Shown here: piece after piece, positions 36,990 to 45,500 of the stretch
Layout of the letters: each line of letters opens with the position of its first letter
How positions within the stretch are numbered: the first letter of the stretch is position 1
NCBI GenBank assembly: GCA_910585635.1
Contig: CAJUFE010000023.1
Span: forward strand, 1 to 64,000
DNA: 64,000 nt
Source of the DNA: an uncultured Lachnospiraceae bacterium
GTDB lineage: Bacteria > Bacillota > Clostridia > Lachnospirales > Lachnospiraceae
Direction: 5' to 3'
Program-made: the position numbers and the translations under genes
The notes under the pieces: model-generated
What the model saw: only the letters and a program-made list of their open reading frames with translations
Told to the model about the DNA's origin: nothing
Database searches by the model: none

Positions 36990-38198
36990 TTACGGAGTCG
37001 TATAAAAGGTCTTTCTCCTGCGGTATTCTAATGGGGATACCCCCATGGTGGCCTTGAAGATCTTGGAAAAATAATTGTTATCCTCATACCCCACATAGTG
37101 GCTGATCTCCTGGATCAGGAGCTGGCTGTTCTGCAGCAGGTCAGCGGCCCGCTCACAACGCACCTGCATGAGATATTGCTTGACGGTCTTCCCTGTCTCC
37201 TGGCTGAACAGCTTTGCAAAGTATTTTCTGGTAACGTGGTTCAGCTCGCAGAGGGTATGGACCGTGATATCCTGGCTGATATGGGTGTCGATATATTCCA
37301 CCGCCCGCTTCACATAAGGGGAATAGCCTGTTTTTTGATGCTTCCGGATGCAGCTGCACAGGTCTATGATAAACCTTCTCTGCAGATCCCGCAGACGCTG
37401 TTCGTCCACCGCATAATGCATCTGCTGGGCATATTCCTGACTGATCGAGTCGATCACCGCAGGAGGGAGCCCGGCTTTCACCGCGGCGAGCCGCATCTCG
37501 GTCCGGGTGATCGCGGCGCTGGCGGTCCAGTCACTGATCCTGTCCGGCACAAAATGATAGATCGCCGCTTCGTCACCGAACTTTTCAAACAGCTGGAGGG
37601 TCCGCACGATATCCCCCTGGGACGCCGCTTCGATCAGCTGGATCTCATCTGCGTAGCGCTGGTTGACCACCTCGATCTCCTCGTGCTTATGGGCGATACG
37701 GGCATCCATGGCAGCCGTCAGCTGTGCTTCCATGTCGATCGCCTCCAGCTCATAGGATACACTGCCTGCTCCATCGGCCTCCAGCAAAAGGGCCGCGATG
37801 TGGACCACATACTCCTGCTGCAGGAGCGGGAGCCGGCAGCGATACAGCTTGTACGGCAAAAAGGCAGACTCCTGCCCCTTACATGCTGCCAGAAGGATGC
37901 GGGCAGAATTTTCCTGCCACGCTTCGCAGACAAAGGGGCCCAGGATGACCCAGCTGCCCCCGCACTTGACGATGATGGCGGTCGTGTCCATGGCGTCAGA
38001 CGATACATAGATCTTCCGACCGTCTTTCTTTGCGAAAAAGGAGCCGAGCCCTTTTGCGGTATAGAGCGGCTGACGGTCGGGCAAAAAGCAAAATCTTTTC
38101 TCAAAATCCTCCAGTACCCGAAGATCCCCATCCCAGCTCGTCACCGGCAATTTGATCAGAGCCGGTATCAGCAGCTTTGCGGCCTCTATAAGATCCAT
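36990..38198 (-). CDS. AraC-family transcriptional regulator of the GH88 operon
   Basis: 402 residues from ATG 38198, chosen because GGAGGG lies five bases before it; ATG 38216 is also in frame. The last 100 residues hold the double helix-turn-helix (VHTLCELNHVTRKYFAKLFSQ and LIQEISHYVGYEDNNYFSKIFKATMGVSPLEYRR). The long N-terminal part is not a cupin; it looks like a PocR/GAF-type sensory region followed by helices. It lies directly upstream of GH88 in the same direction, separated by a terminator. The shared operator indicates that it activates both the GH88 operon and itself. Confidence 0.88.
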   Translation of the reverse strand: MDLIEAAKLLIPALIKLPVTSWDGDLRVLEDFEKRFCFLPDRQPLYTAKGLGSFFAKKDGRKIYVSSDAMDTTAIIVKCGGSWVILGPFVCEAWQENSARILLAACKGQESAFLPYKLYRCRLPLLQQEYVVHIAALLLEADGAGSVSYELEAIDMEAQLTAAMDARIAHKHEEIEVVNQRYADEIQLIEAASQGDIVRTLQLFEKFGDEAAIYHFVPDRISDWTASAAITRTEMRLAAVKAGLPPAVIDSISQEYAQQMHYAVDEQRLRDLQRRFIIDLCSCIRKHQKTGYSPYVKRAVEYIDTHISQDITVHTLCELNHVTRKYFAKLFSQETGKTVKQYLMQVRCERAADLLQNSQLLIQEISHYVGYEDNNYFSKIFKATMGVSPLEYRRRKTFYTTP

Positions 38199-38243
38199 CT
38201 TTTCCCTCCATATCATGATCTTGTCATTATTTATCGTATATTT

Positions 38244-38300
38244 ATTATAGCATAATGCAGGGTCATGTCGTTAGAAGGAAAAGGACACTGTTAGTAAAAA
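38244..38300 (-). promoter_or_regulatory. AraC-type operator and -10 of the regulator gene
   Basis: TCGTTAGAA (38268-38276), 15 bases, TAGTAAAAA (38292-38300). Within it GTTAG occurs twice, 20 bases apart, as expected for two AraC half-sites on one face of the helix. TATAAT on the minus strand (38244-38249) lies 18 bases downstream of the box. Confidence 0.65.
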
Positions 38301-38482
38301 TGTCCGATCGGCGGCAGATCCTCTGGCTTGATCCCCCTCAGATCTTTTTCCTCAACATTGTAGTTCGTCATTTCAGCAGCAAGTTTTTTCGCCACGATAG
38401 TGAGCGTGGGGGCAGAGGCCCTGTAGGTCCTCTGGGGCTAGGCCGTGACCGTAAGGAGTAGGGCCGCGGTCAGGACAGCCAT
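38291..38482 (-). pseudogene. Chimeric pseudogene: exported-protein leader joined to a DinD-like tail
   Basis: A 64-codon frame starting ATG 38482 with one internal TAG (38438-38440). The first 27 or so codons match, at about 85 percent of bases, the signal-peptide region of the C39-like gene (42140-42220): LTAALLLTVTA, stop, PQRTYRASAPTLT against LAAVLLLMVTAWPQRTYGASAPTIT. The tryptophan TGG has become TAG. The remainder (EMTNYNVEEKDLRG, IKPEDLPP) resembles the C-terminal end of DinD-type DNA-damage proteins with a segment missing. Both parts are remnants; expression is unlikely. It ends inside the AraC operator. Confidence 0.65.
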
Positions 38483-38486
38483 AATT

Positions 38487-39485
38487 TTATTTGATCCGCT
38501 TCTGGATATCCTCCACGGACGGCAGCTGCTTTTCCAGATCATCCGGCAGGCTACTGGTCACTTTGTATTCGCTCACACCGATCGGCTTGGATATATCCTT
38601 GAGGGAGTATTCCGCCACCACATTGTTCTTGCTTTTGCACAGAAGCAGACCAATAGACGGATTGTCCTGCTCTTTTTTCAAGATACCGTCCACTGCCGAC
38701 AGATAGAAGTTCAACTGACCGGCATATTCCGGTTTGAAGTCCCCGGTTTTCAACTCAATGACCACATAGCAGCGCAGGTTCAGGTTATAAAACAGCAGAT
38801 CAATGTAAAAATCATCGCCGCCTATATCCAGATGGTACTGGTTCCCCAAAAATGCAAAGCCAGTCCCAAGCTCCAGAAGAAGCTTGGTAACATCCCGCAC
38901 CAGTGCCTGCTCAATATCTCGTTCGAGCATATCTTCCCGAAAAGGAATGAAATCGAATACATACGGGTCTTTCATGGTCTGCGCTGCCAGCTCGCTTTGC
39001 GGAGACGGCAGACGATGCTCAAAATTCGAGACCTTATCCGCCAGCATCTGCCGCTGATATAAGCCACTTTCGATCTGGTGTACCAGAACATTGTGTGACC
39101 ACCCATTTTCAGCTGTTTTTTGAATGTACCATATGCGTTGGTCAGAGTCTTTGACCTTTTCCAAGATCGCAATATTGTGAGACCATGGGATTTGTGCAGA
39201 CACCGTCTGCACAAATCCACGATCCGGGTAAGTCTCGGCGAATTTTGCCATGTACTTCAGGTTACGGACGGAATATCCTTTGCTCTCCGGAAAGGCGATC
39301 CGGATATCAGTGGCAAGGTTATCGATAAACTTGTTTCCCCATGATTTATGCTCATTGATAACACAGCCGATATCATGATAGAGGAGCAGCATATCTGCGT
39401 TCGCATGGACCGCTGCGCGATATTGTGCAGCCTTGATCTCACGTTTGATATTTTCAATAATGGAGAGATACTCCGGTGTATTCAT
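38487..39485 (-). CDS. YhcG-type PD-(D/E)XK nuclease family protein (DUF1016)
   Basis: 332 residues from ATG 39485. The N-terminal half (about 1-165) is the DUF1016-N helical domain with YSVRNLKYMAKFAETYPD and IPWSHNIAILEKV; the C-terminal half is the nuclease fold, with FYIDLLFYNLNLRCYVVIELKTGDFKPEYAGQL supplying D, E and K of the active site. Such genes often travel with restriction systems and mobile regions. Four bases separate it from the chimeric pseudogene. Its codon use is AT-richer than neighbours, consistent with acquisition by transfer. Role could be restriction or repair; not shown. Confidence 0.9.
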   Translation of the reverse strand: MNTPEYLSIIENIKREIKAAQYRAAVHANADMLLLYHDIGCVINEHKSWGNKFIDNLATDIRIAFPESKGYSVRNLKYMAKFAETYPDRGFVQTVSAQIPWSHNIAILEKVKDSDQRIWYIQKTAENGWSHNVLVHQIESGLYQRQMLADKVSNFEHRLPSPQSELAAQTMKDPYVFDFIPFREDMLERDIEQALVRDVTKLLLELGTGFAFLGNQYHLDIGGDDFYIDLLFYNLNLRCYVVIELKTGDFKPEYAGQLNFYLSAVDGILKKEQDNPSIGLLLCKSKNNVVAEYSLKDISKPIGVSEYKVTSSLPDDLEKQLPSVEDIQKRIK

Positions 39486-39690
39486 TAGCACACGCCTCGC
39501 CTCACTTTCTCACGATCCTTGTCCTTATTTTACAATGATACAGAGCTTTCCTTCACAATACTTTTCATAACAGTAGATGACTGGTCTCGTCAGTCCTACC
39601 TGGATCCCTGATCGGATCAGCCGATACTGTATTATATTTCCCATTCGGCCACCATCCTTCTTATACAGCTACTTTTTTCTGTTCATCCGC

Positions 39691-41004
39691 CTATCTTTTC
39701 TTCTTCCCGATCTGCTCCCGCAGCTTCTCCTCATCCGTAGCCGCCTGGAAGATATCGCTGAGCACATCATAGGGCGAGTTGGAACAGACCGCCAGCAGGA
39801 TCATCCGGTCGTAGGCGTTGGGCGGGTAGATCACGGAAAGGCCGCTCTCCAGCAGGATGTCATTCGTCTCCATGATGAACTCCTGCATGGCGTCCGCGCC
39901 GCCCTCGCTCTCCCTGTCCAGGGTCCAGCGCATGCAGTTTAAGAACAGGATATCCCGCTTTTCCACCGGCACCTTCCGCTCCCTCAGCTTCTGGATGCGG
40001 GCCCGCCACAAGGGCTTCTCATAGACCGTCTTCGGCAGGTCCAGAAGGTCCTTCCAGGGGACGAAGTCCGAGCGGTTCACCCCGGTCTTGTCCGCCTTTT
40101 TCGTGTGGTACTGGACCCAGATCGGCTCCCACAGACGGATGGACAGCTCTGTATCATCCTCTGCCCCCAGGATCTCCTTTAACGCATCTAAGAGGGCATC
40201 CGCCTCCTGGTAGGCGGACCTCTGATAACCCTTTAACTCCCCCCGGTGGCTGTCCAGGTAGGCCAAAAAGGCCTTTTTCTGCTCCTCAGGGTCTTCCAGC
40301 CCATATAGGATCGTACTGATCTGCTCCTCCATCAGCCGGGACTGGCCGGCGTATAGCTGGACCTCTGCTATGCCTCCTTCTGCTACTCCTGTACTATCCT
40401 GCCCTTGCGCCGCAGGACCTTTTTTATAGTACCACCTGATCAGCTCCTGCGCCGTCTCCCAGCGGTTGAAATCCTCCGAGTACTGGCAAAAGTAGTAGAT
40501 ACATTCCTCCGGCCGGCGGAGGTTATAGGGGACCTCGTCCAGGGCCTCTAAGAGCTCACAGACGTACTCACAGTCCATGTCAAAGGCGAAGGCCATCTTG
40601 AACAGGGTATCTCTGGACACATTCTCCTGCTTTCCGGTGAGATACCGGCGCAGCAGCTTGCTCTGGAGCTCCCCCTCCATCCCCCGCTCTTTCGCCAGCG
40701 TCATCATCAAGAGGATGTACGCCTCCACCTCGGCTGCAAGGGGCGTATCCGGCCCGTCGGAGAACACGCCGCGAAAGCCAGCATAGGTGACTATGCTGAC
40801 CTCCTGGTGCCCTTTCTCTTTTTTTCCGTACATCTCCCGCAGGAACCGGCAGAGCGCGTACCGGAAGGTGACCCGAAAGCGTGGATCCTGCAAAAATCCG
40901 ATGATATCCTCGGCGCTGGCTAATCCTTCATATTCCTGCTTCACCTTCCGGCTCCACTCATTCTCCATCTGCTGATATGTCAGTCTCGTGATCCCATCCC
41001 GCAT
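39691..41004 (-). CDS. Unknown helical protein of the kinase-TIR locus
   Basis: 437 residues from ATG 41004 (GGGAGG before it). No signal peptide or membrane helix. All-helical; a region near 150-205 (NVSRDTLFKMAFAFDMDCEYVCELLEALDEVPYN, then EECIYYFCQ) resembles the repressor-like helix-turn-helix module seen in several unnamed Lachnospiraceae proteins. The second half repeats amphipathic helices. It starts 23 bases after the stop of the C39-like gene and is likely co-transcribed. I cannot assign a function; an adaptor or regulator in the same pathway as the kinase-TIR protein is a guess from position. Confidence 0.6.
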   Translation of the reverse strand: MRDGITRLTYQQMENEWSRKVKQEYEGLASAEDIIGFLQDPRFRVTFRYALCRFLREMYGKKEKGHQEVSIVTYAGFRGVFSDGPDTPLAAEVEAYILLMMTLAKERGMEGELQSKLLRRYLTGKQENVSRDTLFKMAFAFDMDCEYVCELLEALDEVPYNLRRPEECIYYFCQYSEDFNRWETAQELIRWYYKKGPAAQGQDSTGVAEGGIAEVQLYAGQSRLMEEQISTILYGLEDPEEQKKAFLAYLDSHRGELKGYQRSAYQEADALLDALKEILGAEDDTELSIRLWEPIWVQYHTKKADKTGVNRSDFVPWKDLLDLPKTVYEKPLWRARIQKLRERKVPVEKRDILFLNCMRWTLDRESEGGADAMQEFIMETNDILLESGLSVIYPPNAYDRMILLAVCSNSPYDVLSDIFQAATDEEKLREQIGKKKR

Positions 41005-41027
41005 AGCTGACCTCCCTCTTTTTTCCT

Positions 41028-42305
41028 TTAGAACACCACCACCTGGAACCCGTTGCTGGTCTTCTTCATCCCCGTATATACCCCCAGGGACCGCTGGCAG
41101 GCGTATCCGTAACCGGGATCTAAGATCTGGAAGTTCCCCATCTGCAGGTTGTCCACATCCCACACATCCGTATAGCCGATCACGGTCACATAATGCTGTA
41201 CCGCCCCCGGACCGTACACATAGACGATCGCCGGCCTTCCTGCATTGATCTCATCATATACCCGCTTTAACGCGCCCTGCTGGCTGCTGTACTTCTTCGA
41301 GCTCATACCGCCCCAGCCCCACACGGCGCCTGCTCCCTCTTTCCAGTATTTCAGCGGCTCTGCGTAGGGGGCCTTTCCGGCCACCGCACGGGCATAGGAG
41401 ATGGCGTAGACGGAGCAGTAGACAGAGCCATTAGGCTGGCAGCCGATCGTGTCCTTGATCACAGAAGGATCGTAGCCTAAGGTCATGGACCCGCCTGCCG
41501 CCGTTGCCTGACCGGCCTGGGTGGTAAAGCTGCCCCGCTGGGTACTGTAGGTATTTCCGGATGCGTCCATCACATAGAGATCATAGGTGTAGGTGGTGGA
41601 GGGCGACAGCGCCCCGAAATACTCGTTCATATCGAACCAGCCGTCAAAATGGGTCATGGTGTAGTTGATCGTGTCGTAGCGGTCGGAGAGCAGGCTGCCA
41701 TTCCCGTCGTAGAGATGGTAGCCGCAGCGCACCAGCCGGATCCGGGAGGGATCGCTGATGGAGGCATTGATCTGGGCGTTGGTGGCGGACAGCCTGGACA
41801 CGCCCTGGTCCGTGACGGTCACAGATGCCGCCGGGGCGGTCTGTCCCTGGGTAGTGAAGGTGTCCACATTGCTGATATAATAGTTGCCGGAAACATCCAT
41901 CACATAAAACTTATACTGGTATGTGGCTCCGGGCTGCAGCTGTCCATAATATTCGTTCATATCATACCAGCCGTCAAAACGGGTCATGGTATAGTTGATC
42001 GCGTCATAGCGGTCCGTCAGCTGGCTGCCGTACTGGTCGTAGAGGACGAAGCCGCACTTTTTCAGACGGATCCTGGAGGGGTTATCGATCGTGGCGTTGA
42101 TCTGGGCATTGGTAGCGGACAGCTTGGACACGGCTTTCACCGTGATCGTGGGGGCGGAGGCCCCGTAGGTCCTCTGGGGCCAGGCTGTGACCATGAGGAG
42201 CAGGACCGCGGCCAGGGCCAAGGTCAGGGCCAGCAGCCTTGCGGGGATATCCCTTAAGCTGCGGACACTTTCTGTACGTTCGTTTCTCTCGCTGATCTTC
42301 TTCAT
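41028..42305 (-). CDS. Exported protein with two repeat domains and a C39-like papain-fold domain
   Basis: 425 residues from ATG 42305 (AAGGAGG before it). A signal peptide or anchor helix spans about 22-48 (LLALTLALAAVLLLMVTAW). Two homologous Fn3/Ig-like repeats follow (about 53-150 and 158-258), each with LSATNAQIN, a Cys in KKCGFVLYD or VRCGYHLYD, and YTMTxFDGWxDMNEYxG. The C-terminal 140 residues resemble C39-type peptidases: NGSVYCSVYAISYA with the Cys, QHYVTVIGY with the His and FQILDPGYG with the Asp. It would act on the outer surface. It follows the kinase-TIR gene by 239 bases. Confidence 0.8.
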   Translation of the reverse strand: MKKISERNERTESVRSLRDIPARLLALTLALAAVLLLMVTAWPQRTYGASAPTITVKAVSKLSATNAQINATIDNPSRIRLKKCGFVLYDQYGSQLTDRYDAINYTMTRFDGWYDMNEYYGQLQPGATYQYKFYVMDVSGNYYISNVDTFTTQGQTAPAASVTVTDQGVSRLSATNAQINASISDPSRIRLVRCGYHLYDGNGSLLSDRYDTINYTMTHFDGWFDMNEYFGALSPSTTYTYDLYVMDASGNTYSTQRGSFTTQAGQATAAGGSMTLGYDPSVIKDTIGCQPNGSVYCSVYAISYARAVAGKAPYAEPLKYWKEGAGAVWGWGGMSSKKYSSQQGALKRVYDEINAGRPAIVYVYGPGAVQHYVTVIGYTDVWDVDNLQMGNFQILDPGYGYACQRSLGVYTGMKKTSNGFQVVVF

Positions 42306-42543
42306 CGTTATATCCTCCTTGTTCTTTTTTAACGCCTCTTGGCGAGCGCTTTTGTTTTTGTTTTGTTTACAAGAAGAATATAACCCATGTTTTTCGTTTT
42401 CTGTTTTTTGCTTTCCCATTGCGGTCCTGCCGCTGGCGCGCTTGCCCTTCTTTCCCTTCTGCCCTGATGCTTCACAGCCTCTTCCTTATCACGCCTGACA
42501 GGCAGCGCGGTCCCCTTCTTATCCCCCCATGCAGGACTTAAGG

Positions 42544-45500
42544 TCACTCCTCCATGAGATACTGCATCCTGGCCGTCTCGTCCAGGGTATAGTCCCCCAG
42601 GACCTCCCTGGCCTTTTCCAGCAGATCGTCCAGCGAGTGCATAGCATACCAGTAGATCTCTTTTCTCTGGGGACCGATGCTGAGAACCTTATCTGCCTCG
42701 GGAACATAGGTCCCCTCCAGGATATGGGCGTAAGGATAGACCCGTCCTCCCGCCTCCCAGCAAAAGAGCATACGGTCCCAGTTGATCCGGCCCTGGGCAT
42801 ATCTCTGATGATCTGCGTCCACCCCCCGGATCTCGATGAAGGGACTCCCCTCCTCTACGAAAAGCATGGACACCTGGTAAAGCTCCTGCCCGTACACTGT
42901 CCTCATCCTCGCCTCCTCCAGATCCCACAGCTTCAGCCGATAGTCGTTCCCCCACAGAAGGATCCACCGATCGTCCGCCATAAAGGCGACTTGCCTCCTG
43001 TCCGTGGCATAAAATGGGATCCGCTGGACGATCTTCCGCTTTTCCAGATCCAAGAGCAGGAGACTGTCCGTTCCGTCATCGCAGATCCCGACCAAGTCCT
43101 TTTTCTGCGCCATATAGAGGATATCCTTATAGGATCTCCTCTCCCTCCAGACCATCTCATCCGAGAGAAAGATCTCCCTACCCTCCTGCCTGTCCAGGAT
43201 CCGCAGGATATCCGCAGCCTCATCCTTATCCTTCTGCCATACTCTGGTCACCAGCAGGATATACCGCCCTGACGGGCTGATCTGCACCTCCTTGACATCG
43301 ATACATCCCCCCCAGTCCTCTCCCCCTTCCTCTGGATCGATACTGGCTTTGACCGTCCCATCCGCAAGATCGATCTGGTCGATCCGCTTTCCATGGTTCA
43401 CAAGGAGTCCCTCTTCCTCTCCCGCGCAAAAATACGTGCAGCTATCGATCGCCTCCTGGGGCTGGACCTGCCAGCAGATGGTCTGTGTCCCCACATCATA
43501 GGCTGCGATCCGGTCCTTGCCCCACTCTCCTCCGATCCGTTCCTCCAGATAACAAAATACGGTCCCATCTCCCTTGGACCACCAGCTCTCCTGCAAAGCA
43601 CCCTCGATCTGGACAGACGCTTTCTCCTGGTGGTCCGAGAGGCCGTAAAATGTGATCTGCCGCCTATCCTCCTCATCCATTGTATAGACCGCATAAAGGT
43701 CTTTTTCAGGACATGCGTGCAGATGGATCAGTTCTCCTTTAAGCGCTACCTCTTCCCGCTCCGTGTCCCCCAGCTTTTTCAGCAGCGCGATCCTCCCGCC
43801 TCCATCCTCCAGCGTGACCAGGCAGGCCGTCTCGCTCCTGGCATCAAAAAGGAACCGGTCCGTCCTCCGCTCTACGTTTGTGCCAAGGGATATGACATCC
43901 TGCTCCTCTATAGACAGCAGGGACATGCTCCCGTCGGCCATCCCCAGGATATAGATATCCTGCCGCGGCCATATCCCCGCCAGGCTTTCCTCACAGCTGT
44001 ACTGCCAGAGCACACGCCCGGTCCCCGCGTCAAAAAACCAGATATCCCGGCCGCACCATAAAAGCAGGATCTCCCTCTCCTCCCCGTCGATCCTCACTGT
44101 CCTATTTTGGAGCCCGGAGCCCTGGTCGCTCCTTCTCTGGCATGTGATCTCCGTTTCCCAGAGCCGCCTTCCTGTGCCAGGATCATAGCAGCCTACCGTC
44201 CCAGGTACGGTCACTTCTCTGTTATCGTTCAAAACCGCAGCCTTATACCCAAATGCCGCCACATCACCGTCTTCTAAAAAGCAGACCTGCCGATATCCGA
44301 TCGTCTGGCTCTCAAGCAGCGCATAAGGCCCCTTTTCCAGATCCACCAGCAATAATGCGCCTAAAGTCTCGCCTTCCTTGGCTACGGAGCCATACGCTGC
44401 GCCAAAGGGCATTGCCAGATGACAGCCCCCCTGGTCGATCGCCGGAGTGCCCGGATCCATAGATGGCCAGCCTTTCATCTCCGTTCCCACCGGGACTGAG
44501 CAGACCATCTCGCCATCCTCCCTGCAGTATACGGCCAGAGACCGATCCTCCATCCCATAGTAAAAGTCGCGATAGACCGCCAGCAGGCTGCCGTCCTCAT
44601 CAGACCCGCAGGCATATACTCTACTGTATCCCTCCTGTTCCAGCCTCCGGATCAGCTCCACCTCCTGCCTGTCTATATCCACCATGGCCATAGCGTCATC
44701 TGTCAGGAGCAGCAAGGTATCTTCATCTAAAAAACGGAAATAGCGGATCCCCCCGCTCAGTCCTCGCTCCTGCCAAAAGGCGGTATCCCATCTCCTCTCA
44801 CAGACTCCGCTGCCCAGATCCCACAGATAGACAGTCTCCATCCCGTCTACAGCCAAGAGCCATTTCCCGCCAGGACTTATCTGTTCCACACCCTTTGACC
44901 GCGCATCCATAGAAAGGAGCCTGTCCCCACTGAGAAAATAGGCCCTGCTCTGCATAGACCGGTAGCTGTAGAGTGCCTGGTTCAGCGCCGCCTCCGCTTC
45001 TCCCACATAGGGCTTGCTCCGGTCCTCCTCCCCGGCCGGTAGCGCCTCCATCGCCACCGCGATCGCCGCCATCCGGTCCCCCTTTTTCAGCAGCTCCGCC
45101 GAGGTCTGGGCCAGATACTTGGACCGCTGGATCATGGTCTCCCAGTAATGCTGGTGGATCTGGTAAGCCTGCCAGCCGATATACCCCGCGATGACACTCA
45201 AAAACAGCAGGGCGGCAGTCATGGTCCGGATGGTCTTCTTAAGCTGATACTCCCTCTGCCGCTGGCGCAGATCGTCATAGCCGCAGCCCAGCATGGGGGC
45301 CAGGAGGCGATAGATCTCGGTCTTTAGCTTCTTCCTCCGCTCTTTTTTATCCGCCCCCCGGATATCGGCGGCCAGGCCCTCCACCGGCTGCAGCCGCATA
45401 CCGTCCTGGCCCTCCTTCTCATCCTTGCGCAAAAGCTCCGGCAGCGTCTCCTTCGGATCCCCCTCCACCACCACGGTCAGGACCTGGTCCCGGCTGTGGC

